From Nocardia acidivorans NBRC 108247 (GTDB lineage: Bacteria; Actinomycetota; Actinomycetes; Mycobacteriales; Mycobacteriaceae): a DNA stretch of 42,861 bases. The notes beneath the pieces were generated by a model that made no database searches, was not told the DNA's origin, and was given only the letters and a program-made list of their open reading frames with translations. The stretch lies in the NCBI RefSeq assembly GCF_001625085.1, contig NZ_BDAW01000085.1, forward strand, positions 1-42,861, in the 5' to 3' direction. The translations under genes were made by a program, and so were the position numbers. Of the stretch, positions 23,810 to 33,214 are shown one piece after another. Every line of letters begins with the position of its first letter. Positions within the stretch are counted from its first letter, which is position 1.

Positions 23810-25003
23810 ATGCGGATCGCATACACGCCGCAACAGGAACAGCTGCGCGCTGAGCTGCGTGAGTATTTCGCCCGACTGATCACCCCGGAACGCCGTGCGG
23901 CGCTGTCCGCGCAGACAGGTGAATACGGCGAGGGCAATGTCTACCGTGAGGTCGTCGAGGAGATGGGCCGCGACGGCTGGCTCGCCCTGGGCTGGCCCAA
24001 GCAGTACGGCGGCCAGGACCGCTCCACCATGGATCAGTTGATCTTCACCGATGAGGCCGCCATCGCAGGCGCCCCGGTGCCGTTCCTGACCATCAACTCC
24101 GTCGCGCCGACCATCATGCACTACGGCACCGAGGAGCAGAAGAAGTTCTTCCTGCCGCAGATCGCCGCGGGCAAACTGCATTTCGCCATCGGCTACTCCG
24201 AACCGGGCGCGGGCACCGACCTCGCCTCGCTGCGCACCTCCGCGGTGCGCGACGGCGACGAGTGGATCATCAACGGGCAGAAGATGTGGACCTCGCTCAT
24301 CGCCTACGCCGACTACGTCTGGCTGGCCGCCCGCACCGATCCGAATGCCAAGAAGCACAAGGGCATTTCGATGTTCATCATGCCCACCACCGCCGAGGGC
24401 TTCTCCTGGACGCCGGTGCACACCATGGCCGGGCCGGACACCAGCGCCACCTACTACCAGGACGTACGCGTCAAGCACTCCGATATGGTCGGCCCGGAGA
24501 ATGGCGGCTGGTCGCTGGTGACCAATCAGCTCAACCACGAGCGCGTCGCGCTGACCTCGGCCGCACCGCTGGGCCTGGCGGTCGCGCAGGTCACCGAATG
24601 GGCGCGGAACACCAAGACCGCCAACGGCTCCCGCGTCATCGACCAGGAATGGGTGCAGATCGCGCTGGCCCGTGTGCACGCCAAGGTCGAATACCTCAAG
24701 CTCACCAACTGGGAGATCGCCTCGCGCGCGGATCAGGGCGGCGATGCCGCGCCGCGGCCGTGGGACGCCTCCGCGACCAAGGTGTACGGCACCGAACTCT
24801 CCACCGAGGCGTACCGCGCGCTCATGGAGATCCTCGGCCCGCAGGCCTACCTGCGCCAGGACTCCGCGGGCGCGCAGCTGCGCGGCCGCCTCGAGCGCAT
24901 GCACCGCGCCTGCCTGATCCTCACCTTCGGCGGCGGCACCAATGAGGTGCAACGCGACATCATCGCCATGACCGCCCTCGAGCAGCCCGCCGCGTCCCGC
25001 TAA
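23810..25003 (+). CDS. fadE26: Acyl-CoA dehydrogenase FadE26 (ChsE4-like)
   Basis: A 397-residue acyl-CoA dehydrogenase with the flavin and substrate motifs FAIGYSEPGAGTDLASL and DEWIINGQKMWTS, and the C-terminal LTFGGGTNEVQRDIIA. In M. tuberculosis FadE26-FadE27 form an alpha2beta2 enzyme (ChsE4-ChsE5) that dehydrogenates steroid side-chain CoA esters. The ATG at 23810 (MRIAYTPQQEQLR) gives the family N-terminus; the ATG at 23750 lies inside the KstR operator and adds 20 unrelated residues. fadE27 follows after 20 bp. Confidence 0.94.
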   Translation: MRIAYTPQQEQLRAELREYFARLITPERRAALSAQTGEYGEGNVYREVVEEMGRDGWLALGWPKQYGGQDRSTMDQLIFTDEAAIAGAPVPFLTINSVAPTIMHYGTEEQKKFFLPQIAAGKLHFAIGYSEPGAGTDLASLRTSAVRDGDEWIINGQKMWTSLIAYADYVWLAARTDPNAKKHKGISMFIMPTTAEGFSWTPVHTMAGPDTSATYYQDVRVKHSDMVGPENGGWSLVTNQLNHERVALTSAAPLGLAVAQVTEWARNTKTANGSRVIDQEWVQIALARVHAKVEYLKLTNWEIASRADQGGDAAPRPWDASATKVYGTELSTEAYRALMEILGPQAYLRQDSAGAQLRGRLERMHRACLILTFGGGTNEVQRDIIAMTALEQPAASR

Positions 25004-25023
25004 CCCGAAACCAGGTAACCATC

Positions 25024-26145
25024 ATGGATTTCACCCTTACCGAGGCGCAGCAGGATCTGGCCCGCCTCACCGCCGAGGTCACCGGCAAGCTCGTCACCGC
25101 CGACCGGCTGCGGGAGCTCGACAAGAACACCGACGCCACCGGCGCCCCGACCGTGCGCTTCGACGAATCGCTCTGGAGCTCGCTCGCCGGGACCGGCATC
25201 CTGGCCGCCGCCCTGCCGGAGACGGTGGGCGGCAGCGATTTCGGCGTGCTGGAGCAGACCGCCATCCTGCGCGAGATCGGCAAGTCCGTCGCGCCGGTGC
25301 CGTACCTGTGGTCCATCGTGCTGGGCGCGGGCGCACTGGCCGCCTTCGGCTCGCAGGACCAGCGCGCGCTGGCCACCCGGGCCGCCGACGGTGAGCTCAT
25401 CCTCACCGCCGCGCTGAGCGAAGAGCGCAACTGGGAGCCCACCAAGCCGGTCACCTCCGCGGTCGACAACGGCGGCTGGCAGCTCACCGGGGTCAAGACC
25501 ACCGTGCCGTTCGCTCGGCAGGCGGCGCGAATCCTGGTGCCCGCCAGCGTCGATGGCGTCCCCGCCGTCTTCCTGGTCGATCCGGCCGACGCCTCGGTGC
25601 GAGTCGAGGATCAGATCGTCACCGACCGCTCCCCCGAGGCCGAGGTCGAATTCACCGGCACCCCGGCCGAATTGGTCGGCACCGTGGAGCAGGGCACGCA
25701 GATCCTGAACTGGCTGCTGGAGCGGGCCTGGCTCGGGCTGGCCGCCACCCAGCTCGGTGTGCTCGAGAAGGGCCTCGAACTGGTCGCCGACTACGCCCGC
25801 GAACGGGAGCAGTTCAGCCGCAAGATCGGCAGCTTCCAGGCCGTGGCCCAGCGCCTCGCCGACGCCTACATCGACGTCCAGGGCGTTCGCCTCGCCGTCC
25901 AGCAGGCCGCCTGGCTGCTGACGCAGGGGCAGCCCGCCACCGCCGAAGTGCACACCGCCAAGTTCTGGGCCGCCGACGCCGGGCACCGTATCGCCCACAC
26001 CGTCGTGCACGTGCACGGCGGCGTCGGCATCGACCGCGATCACATCGTGAACCAGTACTTCACCGCCGCCAAGCACAATGAGTTCGCGCTCGGCGGCGCG
26101 ACCGATCACCTGCGCGCCCTGGGCGCCTCCTTCGCCGAGGCATAG
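25024..26145 (+). CDS. fadE27: Acyl-CoA dehydrogenase FadE27 (ChsE5-like)
   Basis: A 373-residue partner subunit starting MDFTLTEAQQDLARL, with LPETVGGSDFGVLEQTAILREIGKS in the N-terminal domain and the C-terminal helical domain (REREQFSRKIGSFQAVAQRLADAYID, HVHGGVGIDRDHIVNQYF). The motif set is that of the second, structural subunit of heteromeric steroid dehydrogenases; the length equals M. tuberculosis FadE27. It is co-transcribed with fadE26, and a strong hairpin 22 bp after the stop ends the transcript. Confidence 0.94.
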   Translation: MDFTLTEAQQDLARLTAEVTGKLVTADRLRELDKNTDATGAPTVRFDESLWSSLAGTGILAAALPETVGGSDFGVLEQTAILREIGKSVAPVPYLWSIVLGAGALAAFGSQDQRALATRAADGELILTAALSEERNWEPTKPVTSAVDNGGWQLTGVKTTVPFARQAARILVPASVDGVPAVFLVDPADASVRVEDQIVTDRSPEAEVEFTGTPAELVGTVEQGTQILNWLLERAWLGLAATQLGVLEKGLELVADYAREREQFSRKIGSFQAVAQRLADAYIDVQGVRLAVQQAAWLLTQGQPATAEVHTAKFWAADAGHRIAHTVVHVHGGVGIDRDHIVNQYFTAAKHNEFALGGATDHLRALGASFAEA

Positions 26146-26146
26146 A

Positions 26147-26480
26147 CAAGCGGCACAGGGCAATACGGGGCGGCGGCACTTCGGTGCCGCCGCCCTTCGC
26201 ATGCGCCCGACCCCGCCTTCGGGCACCGACCACTCGTCATCCCGGCGCGCTTTCGGCCGGGATCCTCAGTGCTCCAACCAAACCGGCGACCCCGGCCGAA
26301 AGCATGCCGGAGTGTGGGCAAGCGGCACAAGGCACGGGGCGGCGGCACTTCGGTGCCGCCTTTCGCATGCGCCCGACCCCGCCTTCGGGCACCGACCACT
26401 CGTCATCCCGGCGCGCTTTCGGCCGGGATCCTCAGTGCTCCAACCAAACCGGCGACCCCGGCCGAAAGCATGCCGGAATG
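26147..26480. repeat. Tandem duplication of a ~165-bp non-coding element
   Basis: Copy 1 (26147-26314) and copy 2 (26319-26480) are nearly identical. Each has, in order, CAAGCGGCAC, a GC-rich hairpin with a TTCG loop, CGCATGCGCCCGACCCCGCC, and a long imperfect inverted repeat. Copy 1 is about 6 bp longer, through small indels around its hairpin. The end of copy 1 has diverged (AGTGTG instead of AATGACG). The 354-bp gap between fadE27 and the MDMPI gene is almost entirely this element; no ORF is supported. Confidence 0.88.
26168..26195. terminator. Terminator hairpin of fadE26-fadE27
   Basis: A perfect 12-bp stem (GGGCGGCGGCAC / GTGCCGCCGCCC) with a stable TTCG tetraloop, 22 bp after the fadE27 stop. 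A second, slightly shorter copy is in the duplicated element at about 26340-26360. Confidence 0.8.
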
Positions 26481-26483
26481 ACG
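26401..26483. repeat. Imperfect 30-bp inverted repeat (REP/MITE-like stem-loop)
   Basis: The arms at 26401-26430 (CGTCATCCCGGCGCGCTTTC...) and 26454-26483 pair with four mismatches around a 23-nt loop. Copy 1 has the same left arm at 26235-26264 but a truncated right arm ending near 26314. The layout resembles short dispersed palindromic elements of high-GC actinobacteria; I cannot confirm other genomic copies. Confidence 0.7.
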
Positions 26484-26499
26484 GAGAGATTCCCGCGGT

Positions 26500-27195
26500 T
26501 CAGGGGGCCAGGGGTCCGGCGAGGACTGTCTCACCGGCGACGCGATCCCCACCCCAGGCCAGGGCCGGATCGTTCGCGGGCAGGCGCCGCCACAGCGCCA
26601 GCAGCAGATCCGAAGCGGTACCGGCGATTTCGGCCACCGGCTCACCCGGACCGTAGATCCAGCTCTCGGCGATATCGGTGGCGCGCACCCGCAGCGCCAC
26701 CTCGGGCTCGGCGGCCAGGCCGCGGTGGATCATGCGGGGTGCGAAGAGTTCGAAGACCTCATTGATTCCGTCGACCGCCAGATCGGTGGCGAAGCCCTCG
26801 GCCGCACCGAACGCGTTCTGACCGTCCCACAGGTGCACGAGGGTTTCCAATGCTCGGCGGCGTCGCCAGAAACCGACGGTGCGCGGCATGGAGCGGGTGA
26901 AGGTCCACGCCTCCTGCTCCGGATCCACCGAGACCGCCGCGGCAATCGCATCGGCGGTCTCCTCGTACCACTCCCGGAGTGCCACAGCGTCTTTCGGTGC
27001 GGGCTCACCCTGATAGTCGCCGCGCAGTTCAGCGACGGCGGTCTGCACCCACATATTGCCCTGGCCGAGGTGGTCGGTCAGATCGTAGAAGGTCCAGGCG
27101 CCGCAGGACGGCACCGGCGCCGCGAGATCGGTTTCCGGTGTGATGAGCTCACCGAATTCGGTGAGCTTCGCGCAGAGCAGGGCCAGGTAGTCCAT
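26500..27195 (-). CDS. Maleylpyruvate isomerase (MDMPI/DinB-fold) family protein
   Basis: A 231-residue protein of the mycothiol-dependent maleylpyruvate isomerase family. The DinB-like N-terminal bundle shows the metal-ligand positions as His in LTDHLG and Glu/His in ALETLVHLWDGQ, so a divalent metal site looks intact. The C-terminal alpha/beta domain ends DPALAWGGDRVAGETVLAG. Most members have no known substrate. The ATG at 27195 is preferred over 27204 by similarity. It is convergent with fadE27 and lies downstream of the glycosyltransferase on the same strand, 59 bp away. Confidence 0.82.
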   Translation of the reverse strand: MDYLALLCAKLTEFGELITPETDLAAPVPSCGAWTFYDLTDHLGQGNMWVQTAVAELRGDYQGEPAPKDAVALREWYEETADAIAAAVSVDPEQEAWTFTRSMPRTVGFWRRRRALETLVHLWDGQNAFGAAEGFATDLAVDGINEVFELFAPRMIHRGLAAEPEVALRVRATDIAESWIYGPGEPVAEIAGTASDLLLALWRRLPANDPALAWGGDRVAGETVLAGPLAP

Positions 27196-27254
27196 GCCGA
27201 TCACGGTAAACCGGATCTATCGGGTATGCCGGGCAGCGCCCGGCACCACGCCGA

Positions 27255-28451
27255 TCAGGATTCGAATTCGCGCACCGGCACAATGCGGTCGAAGATCGGG
27301 TCGGGGTGGTCGGCGGAGGGCTCCAATTCGCGCATGAGCAGATCGCTCATGGCATCGCGGCGCAGTACCCGGCCGAGTTCGGCGGCGGCGCGATAGTGCG
27401 CGGGCGTGCGCAGCACCTTGCGGACGGCCGCGGCGATCTGCTGCGCGGTCGCGGTGCGGGACAGGGTGATTCCGGCGTGATGCGCCCGCACCCGAGCGGC
27501 ATTGTCGGCGTGATCGCGGCCGTGCGGCAACAGCACCACGGGAAGATCGGCGGCGAACGCCTTCGCCAGGGTGCCGTGCCCGCCGTGCGTGATCACCAGA
27601 CTGGCATGCCGCATGAGTTCGTGATGCGGGGCCGCGGCGAGCACCGATACGGTGGGCGGCGCACAGATCGCGGTCACCGGTACGGCGGGACCCGTGGTGA
27701 TCACCCCGCGCACCGGCAGCCGCCCGAGTGCGTCGGCTATGCGCTGCAGGCATTCGGCCTGGCGCTGATCGGTACTGGAGAGCGAGACCAGCACCAGCGG
27801 ATCACCCCCTTCCGGGAGCGTCCACTCGGCCTCGCGCGCCCAGATCGGATCATCCAGAATCGGCCCGACGTAGCGCACCCCGTCCGGTCGCTGCGCCACG
27901 AAATCGAATGCCTCACTGGACAATACGAGCTGCCGATGCGCCAGCTGCACCTGATCCTGATAGTGCGCCAGCCGCTCCAGCCCGAAATCCGCACGCAGCG
28001 CGTTCAATTGCGGCAGCAGTTCGGAATCCCAGCGTCGCTGCACCATGGACCCCACCAGGCGGTCCCGCCAGCGGCCGACCGGTCCCCCGGCCCGCCCGAA
28101 TCCGGTGCCGGGCGGCGGTCCGCCCTCCACCGGCAGCGGGTAGATACCCGGTATGAGCACCATGAACGGCAGGTCGCGGGCCTGCGCCGCCACCATGGCG
28201 CCGAAGGCGAAATAGGAGGCGAGCACCAGATCCGGTCGCTCGGAATCGATTTCGGCGGCGGTATCGCGGGCGAAGCCGGAGCCCGCGCGCGAGCGCAGTC
28301 GCGCACCGGTGGCCGTGACCTCGGCCGCCAGGGATTCCTCGGCGAGCACGGTGACCCGGTGCCCGCGGTCGACCAGCCTGCGCACCACCCCCAGCTCCGG
28401 CGGCACGGTTCCACCGCTGCCGGTGAGGGCGACCAGGTAGCTGTGCTTCAT
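27255..28451 (-). CDS. UGT-like (GT1 family) glycosyltransferase
   Basis: A 398-residue GT-B glycosyltransferase. The N-terminal domain begins MKHSYLVALTGSGGTVPPELGVVRRLVDRGHRVTVLA. The C-terminal nucleotide-sugar site reads MRHASLVITHGGHGTLAKAFAADLPVVLLPHGRDHADNAARV, the signature of the MGT/UGT family that glycosylates small hydrophobic acceptors. The ATG at 28451 has AGGAGGT 5 nt upstream. Position inside a sterol gene cluster raises the possibility of a steroid or lipid acceptor, but no KstR operator was seen upstream. Confidence 0.88.
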   Translation of the reverse strand: MKHSYLVALTGSGGTVPPELGVVRRLVDRGHRVTVLAEESLAAEVTATGARLRSRAGSGFARDTAAEIDSERPDLVLASYFAFGAMVAAQARDLPFMVLIPGIYPLPVEGGPPPGTGFGRAGGPVGRWRDRLVGSMVQRRWDSELLPQLNALRADFGLERLAHYQDQVQLAHRQLVLSSEAFDFVAQRPDGVRYVGPILDDPIWAREAEWTLPEGGDPLVLVSLSSTDQRQAECLQRIADALGRLPVRGVITTGPAVPVTAICAPPTVSVLAAAPHHELMRHASLVITHGGHGTLAKAFAADLPVVLLPHGRDHADNAARVRAHHAGITLSRTATAQQIAAAVRKVLRTPAHYRAAAELGRVLRRDAMSDLLMRELEPSADHPDPIFDRIVPVREFES

Positions 28452-28628
28452 CAGGCACCTCCTGCCAGCCACTCTGTCACGGTCGGCGGCTCCCCGACCT
28501 CCCGATCGGTAAATGATGTGTCACAGACCACACCGGATGACCACCGATTAGTTTCCCGCGTGTGCCTCGTCCTCACCTATGACACCAACGGACGCGCACT
28601 GGGTTCGCCGATGAGAGGACGAAAAACC

Positions 28629-29048
28629 ATGGCCAGCAAGATGATCTTCATCAACCTCCCCGTCGCCGATCTGGAGCGGTCCAAGAACTTCTACGAGACG
28701 CTGGGCTGGAAGGTCAATCAGGATTTCACCGATGAGAACGCGGCCTGCATCGTCATCGACGACAACATCTGCGCCATGCTGCTCACCAAGGATTTCTTCA
28801 CCACCTTCAGCACCCGGCCGATCGGTGACACCACCGCCACCGTGAGCGGCCTCTACGCCCTGTCCCTGGGCAGCGCCGCCGAGGTGGACACCCTGGTGGC
28901 GGCGGCCCTGTCCGCGGGCGGCACCGAGGAGGTCAATGCCGACAAGCGCGCTCAGGAGGCCGAGGTCGGCATGCACGGGCGCACCTTCCTCGATCCCGAC
29001 GGTCACCAGTGGGAGCCCTTCTACATGGCGTACCCGAGCGCGAACTGA
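28629..29048 (+). CDS. VOC (glyoxalase/bleomycin-resistance) family protein
   Basis: A 139-residue vicinal-oxygen-chelate protein: KMIFINLPVADLERSKNFYETLGWK (first beta-alpha module) and GRTFLDPDGHQWEPFYMA (second, with the usual C-terminal metal-binding Glu). The N-terminal metal ligand position is Asn rather than His or Gln, so metal binding is uncertain. The ATG at 28629 begins the fold; the same frame is open far upstream across the glycosyltransferase but is not coding there. A hairpin terminator follows 40 bp downstream. Confidence 0.85.
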   Translation: MASKMIFINLPVADLERSKNFYETLGWKVNQDFTDENAACIVIDDNICAMLLTKDFFTTFSTRPIGDTTATVSGLYALSLGSAAEVDTLVAAALSAGGTEEVNADKRAQEAEVGMHGRTFLDPDGHQWEPFYMAYPSAN

Positions 29049-29088
29049 ACCGTCGCCCCACTGAATTACCGCCGTCCCACCGAATTGC

Positions 29089-29124
29089 GAACGGCCCGCC
29101 GGAATCACTCCCAGCGGGCCGTTC
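29089..29124. terminator. Terminator hairpin between VOC and sigma factor genes
   Basis: A perfect 11-bp stem (GAACGGCCCGC / GCGGGCCGTTC) with a 14-nt loop, between two convergent genes. No T tract. Confidence 0.7.
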
Positions 29125-29190
29125 ACGCATGTCGCCGCGCTGCGCCGGACCACCCCGGCGCATCCACCCACGCGACGACGGAGTCCAGTT

Positions 29191-30186
29191 CTACCGGAGT
29201 TCCGGTGCAAGTCCGAAAAGCGGGAACAGGCGGTCGGTATCCAAGAAGAAGTTGAGACCGGCGATGCGGTCGCCGTCCAACTCCAGCACGGTGATGGACC
29301 AGGGCACCCAGACGCCCGGCTCGTCCGCGCTGGGCTTGTAGTGGCCGAAGGCGGGCATTCCATTGGCGCCCAACGGGATCATGCGGGAATCGCGGCAGGC
29401 CGAACCGGTGGTGAGCATGAACTGCGCGACATTCTCGGGACCGGAGATCCAGAGCGAGAACGGCGGCATGGACAGTGCCACATCGGCTTTGAGCAATTCG
29501 GTGAGCGCGGCCATATCGTAGGACTCGAACGCGGCCACGAAATCGTCGACCAATTTGCGCTGTTGCGCATTGGCCTCGTCGAACACGTCCGAGACGGTGG
29601 AGACCTCCTGCGCCTTGGACATGGTGGCGCGGGCGCGCTGGAGTGCGCTGTTGACCGATGCCGGAGACACATTGAGCATGTCGGCGGTCTCATTGGCGGA
29701 GAAGCGGAGCACCTCGCGCATGATCAGAATGGCGCGCTGGGTGGCGGGCAGATGCTGGACCGCGGCGACGAAGGCCAGGCGCAGCGTGTCCTTCGCACTG
29801 GCGGCCTCGGCCGGGTCGGCGCCGAAGGCGAGACCGTTCGGAATCGGTTCCACCCATACGTAATCCGGCTCCGGCGGGGGCAGCGGGGTGTCGGGCGTAC
29901 TCGCCCCGGTGAGGTCCATCGGCCGCGCCCGGCGCTGCGGACCGTCAAGCATGTCCAGACAGACGTTGGTGCAGATCTTGTAGAGCCAGGACCGCACGCT
30001 CGACCGGCCCTCGAACGCGTCGTACGACTTCCACGCCCGGGTGAAGGTCTCCTGTACCGCGTCCTCGGCCTCGAACGAGGAGCCGAGCATTCGATAGGCG
30101 TAGGCGCACAACTCACGCCGATGACCCTCGAAGGATTTGAGTACCTCGTCGGTGATCGTGGTGGATCCGCCGCCTGTCTCGCTCAT
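29191..30186 (-). CDS. ECF sigma factor with SnoaL-like C-terminal domain
   Basis: A 331-residue extracytoplasmic-function sigma factor. Region 2 reads ELCAYAYRMLGSSFEAEDAVQETFTRAW and SVRSWLYKICTNVCLDML; region 4 reads LPATQRAILIMREVLRFSANETADMLNVSPASVNSALQRAR. A C-terminal SnoaL/NTF2-like domain of about 130 residues follows (DDFVAAFESYDMAALTELLKADVALSMPPF), as in the SigG/TIGR02960-like group. Such sigma factors often lack a classical anti-sigma, and the C-terminal domain may tune activity. No anti-sigma gene is adjacent. The ATG at 30186 fits the family N-terminus better than the start at 30216. Confidence 0.9.
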   Translation of the reverse strand: MSETGGGSTTITDEVLKSFEGHRRELCAYAYRMLGSSFEAEDAVQETFTRAWKSYDAFEGRSSVRSWLYKICTNVCLDMLDGPQRRARPMDLTGASTPDTPLPPPEPDYVWVEPIPNGLAFGADPAEAASAKDTLRLAFVAAVQHLPATQRAILIMREVLRFSANETADMLNVSPASVNSALQRARATMSKAQEVSTVSDVFDEANAQQRKLVDDFVAAFESYDMAALTELLKADVALSMPPFSLWISGPENVAQFMLTTGSACRDSRMIPLGANGMPAFGHYKPSADEPGVWVPWSITVLELDGDRIAGLNFFLDTDRLFPLFGLAPELR

Positions 30187-30235
30187 GCCCAACACTCTGG
30201 CACAAGCCACCGACAAGAAATAGGTGGCGAAAACA

Positions 30236-30271
30236 CCTGTGCCCGCCTGTTTCGCAACAGGCGGGCACAGG
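30236..30271. terminator. Strong hairpin terminator of fadD19
   Basis: A perfect 16-bp stem (CCTGTGCCCGCCTGTT / AACAGGCGGGCACAGG) with a 4-nt loop, 11 bp beyond the fadD19 stop; TGTTTTC follows on the minus strand. It isolates the sigma factor gene from fadD19 read-through. Confidence 0.88.
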
Positions 30272-30282
30272 AGTCTCAGCAG

Positions 30283-31929
<1,647 letters not shown>

Positions 31930-31939
31930 AGGTCGAAAA

Positions 31940-31953
31940 TAGAACGTGTTCTC
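31940..31953. promoter_or_regulatory. KstR operator upstream of fadD19
   Basis: TAGAACGTGTTCTC matches TNNAACNNGTTNNA except the last base (C for A). It ends 11 bp from the fadD19 GTG, so bound repressor would cover the transcription start. Confidence 0.78.
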
Positions 31954-32103
31954 ACTAATCGCAAGGTGCGAGTTCCCGCTCACCGGACAAACCGGTGTGG
32001 CCCCCGCCACAGCCTATGACCGGACATGCCGAAAAGAAACATGACAAAAGAGAACCCACCCGGGCAGGCGGACTCGAGGCCCGGGCCGAATGGGTGATCA
32101 ATC

Positions 32104-32117
32104 TAGAACGCGTTCTA
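32104..32117. promoter_or_regulatory. KstR operator overlapping the LLM gene stop codon
   Basis: TAGAACGCGTTCTA is a perfect 14-bp palindrome and a full KstR match. Its last three bases are the stop codon (TAG on the minus strand) of the LLM oxidoreductase gene. It lies 175 bp upstream of fadD19. Confidence 0.83.
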
Positions 32118-33152
32118 CGCCTGAATGAGTGGCTTCAGCGCCTCGAACTGCGCGACATCCCGCACGCCGACGAGCAGCATCGTGACGCCCGCCCGCTCCC
32201 ACACCTTCAGCTGTTCGCGCACATGCGCCTCATCGCCGATGATCGTGGTGTCCAGGATCAGCTCGTCCGGCACCGCCGCGGCCGCCTCGTCCTTACGCCC
32301 GGTGCGGAACAGCCGGGTGATCTCCTCGACCTGCTCGCCGTAGCCCATCCGCCGGTACACCTCGGCGTGAAAGTTCATGTCTTCCGCGCCCATACCGCCG
32401 ATGTACAGCGCCAGGAACGGCCGCAGTCGATCCAGTTCGCCCTCGGTGTCGTCGGTCAGGATGACCTGCGCGGTCGCGGCGATCTCGAAGTCCTCCCGCG
32501 AACGCCGGGCACCCGCGCGGGCGAAGCCCTCGTCCAGCCAGCCGTTGTACATATCGGCCAGCCGCGGGGTGTAGTAGATGGCCAGCCAGCCGTCGGCGAT
32601 CTCGGCGGTCAGCGCCACATTCTTGGGACCCTCAGCACCGAGCCAGATGGGCAGGTCCGCACGCAGCGGATGGGTGATCGACTTGAGCGGTTTGCCGAAT
32701 CCGGTGGCGTTCGCGCCGTTGTACGGCAGCGGGAAGTTCGGTCCGTCGCTGCGCACCTTGTCCTCGCGAGCGAGGACCTGACGAATGATCGAGACGTATT
32801 CGCGGGTGCGCTGCAACGGCTTGGCAAACGACTGTCCGTACCAGCCCTCGACCACCTGCGGACCCGAGACGCCGAGCCCGAGGATATGCCGTCCGCCGCT
32901 GAGGTGATCCAGGGTCAGCGCGGCCATGGCGGTGGCCGTGGGGGTGCGCGCGGACATCTGAACGACCGAGGTTCCCAGGCGGACCCGGCTGGTGCTCGAC
33001 CCCAGCCAGGCCAAGGGCGTGTAGGCGTCCGAACCCCAGGATTCGGCGGTGAAGACGGCGTCGAATCCGGTTTCCTCGGCGGCCGCCACCAACTCCGCGG
33101 TATTGGCGGGCGGCTGGGCGCCCCAGTATCCGAGTTGCAACCCAAAGCGCAT
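32115..33152 (-). CDS. LLM-class flavin/F420-dependent oxidoreductase (Rv3520c-like)
   Basis: A 345-residue luciferase-like TIM-barrel enzyme starting MRFGLQLGYWGAQPPANTAELVAAAEETGFDAVFTAESWGSDAYTPLAWLG, followed by LDHLSGGRHILGLGVSGPQVVEGWYG (cofactor side). Its neighbours (fadD19 on one side, divergent DUF35-ltp4-ltp3 on the other) match M. tuberculosis Rv3520c, predicted to use F420. Its reaction in sterol catabolism is unknown. The ATG at 33152 has AAGGGAA upstream; longer starts run into the KstR site. The stop overlaps a second KstR site. Confidence 0.9.
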   Translation of the reverse strand: MRFGLQLGYWGAQPPANTAELVAAAEETGFDAVFTAESWGSDAYTPLAWLGSSTSRVRLGTSVVQMSARTPTATAMAALTLDHLSGGRHILGLGVSGPQVVEGWYGQSFAKPLQRTREYVSIIRQVLAREDKVRSDGPNFPLPYNGANATGFGKPLKSITHPLRADLPIWLGAEGPKNVALTAEIADGWLAIYYTPRLADMYNGWLDEGFARAGARRSREDFEIAATAQVILTDDTEGELDRLRPFLALYIGGMGAEDMNFHAEVYRRMGYGEQVEEITRLFRTGRKDEAAAAVPDELILDTTIIGDEAHVREQLKVWERAGVTMLLVGVRDVAQFEALKPLIQA

Positions 33153-33191
33153 GTCCGGTTCCCTTCCCAAGTGGGCTCTTGCCACCTTCAT

Positions 33192-33205
33192 TAGAACCTG
33201 TTCTA
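33192..33205. promoter_or_regulatory. KstR operator in the LLM / DUF35 divergent promoter
   Basis: TAGAACCTGTTCTA matches fully and is palindromic except for its centre. It lies in a 62-bp gap between two divergent starts (40 bp from one, 10 bp from the other), so one operator probably controls both transcripts. Confidence 0.86.
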
Positions 33206-33214
33206 CTCGATCGC

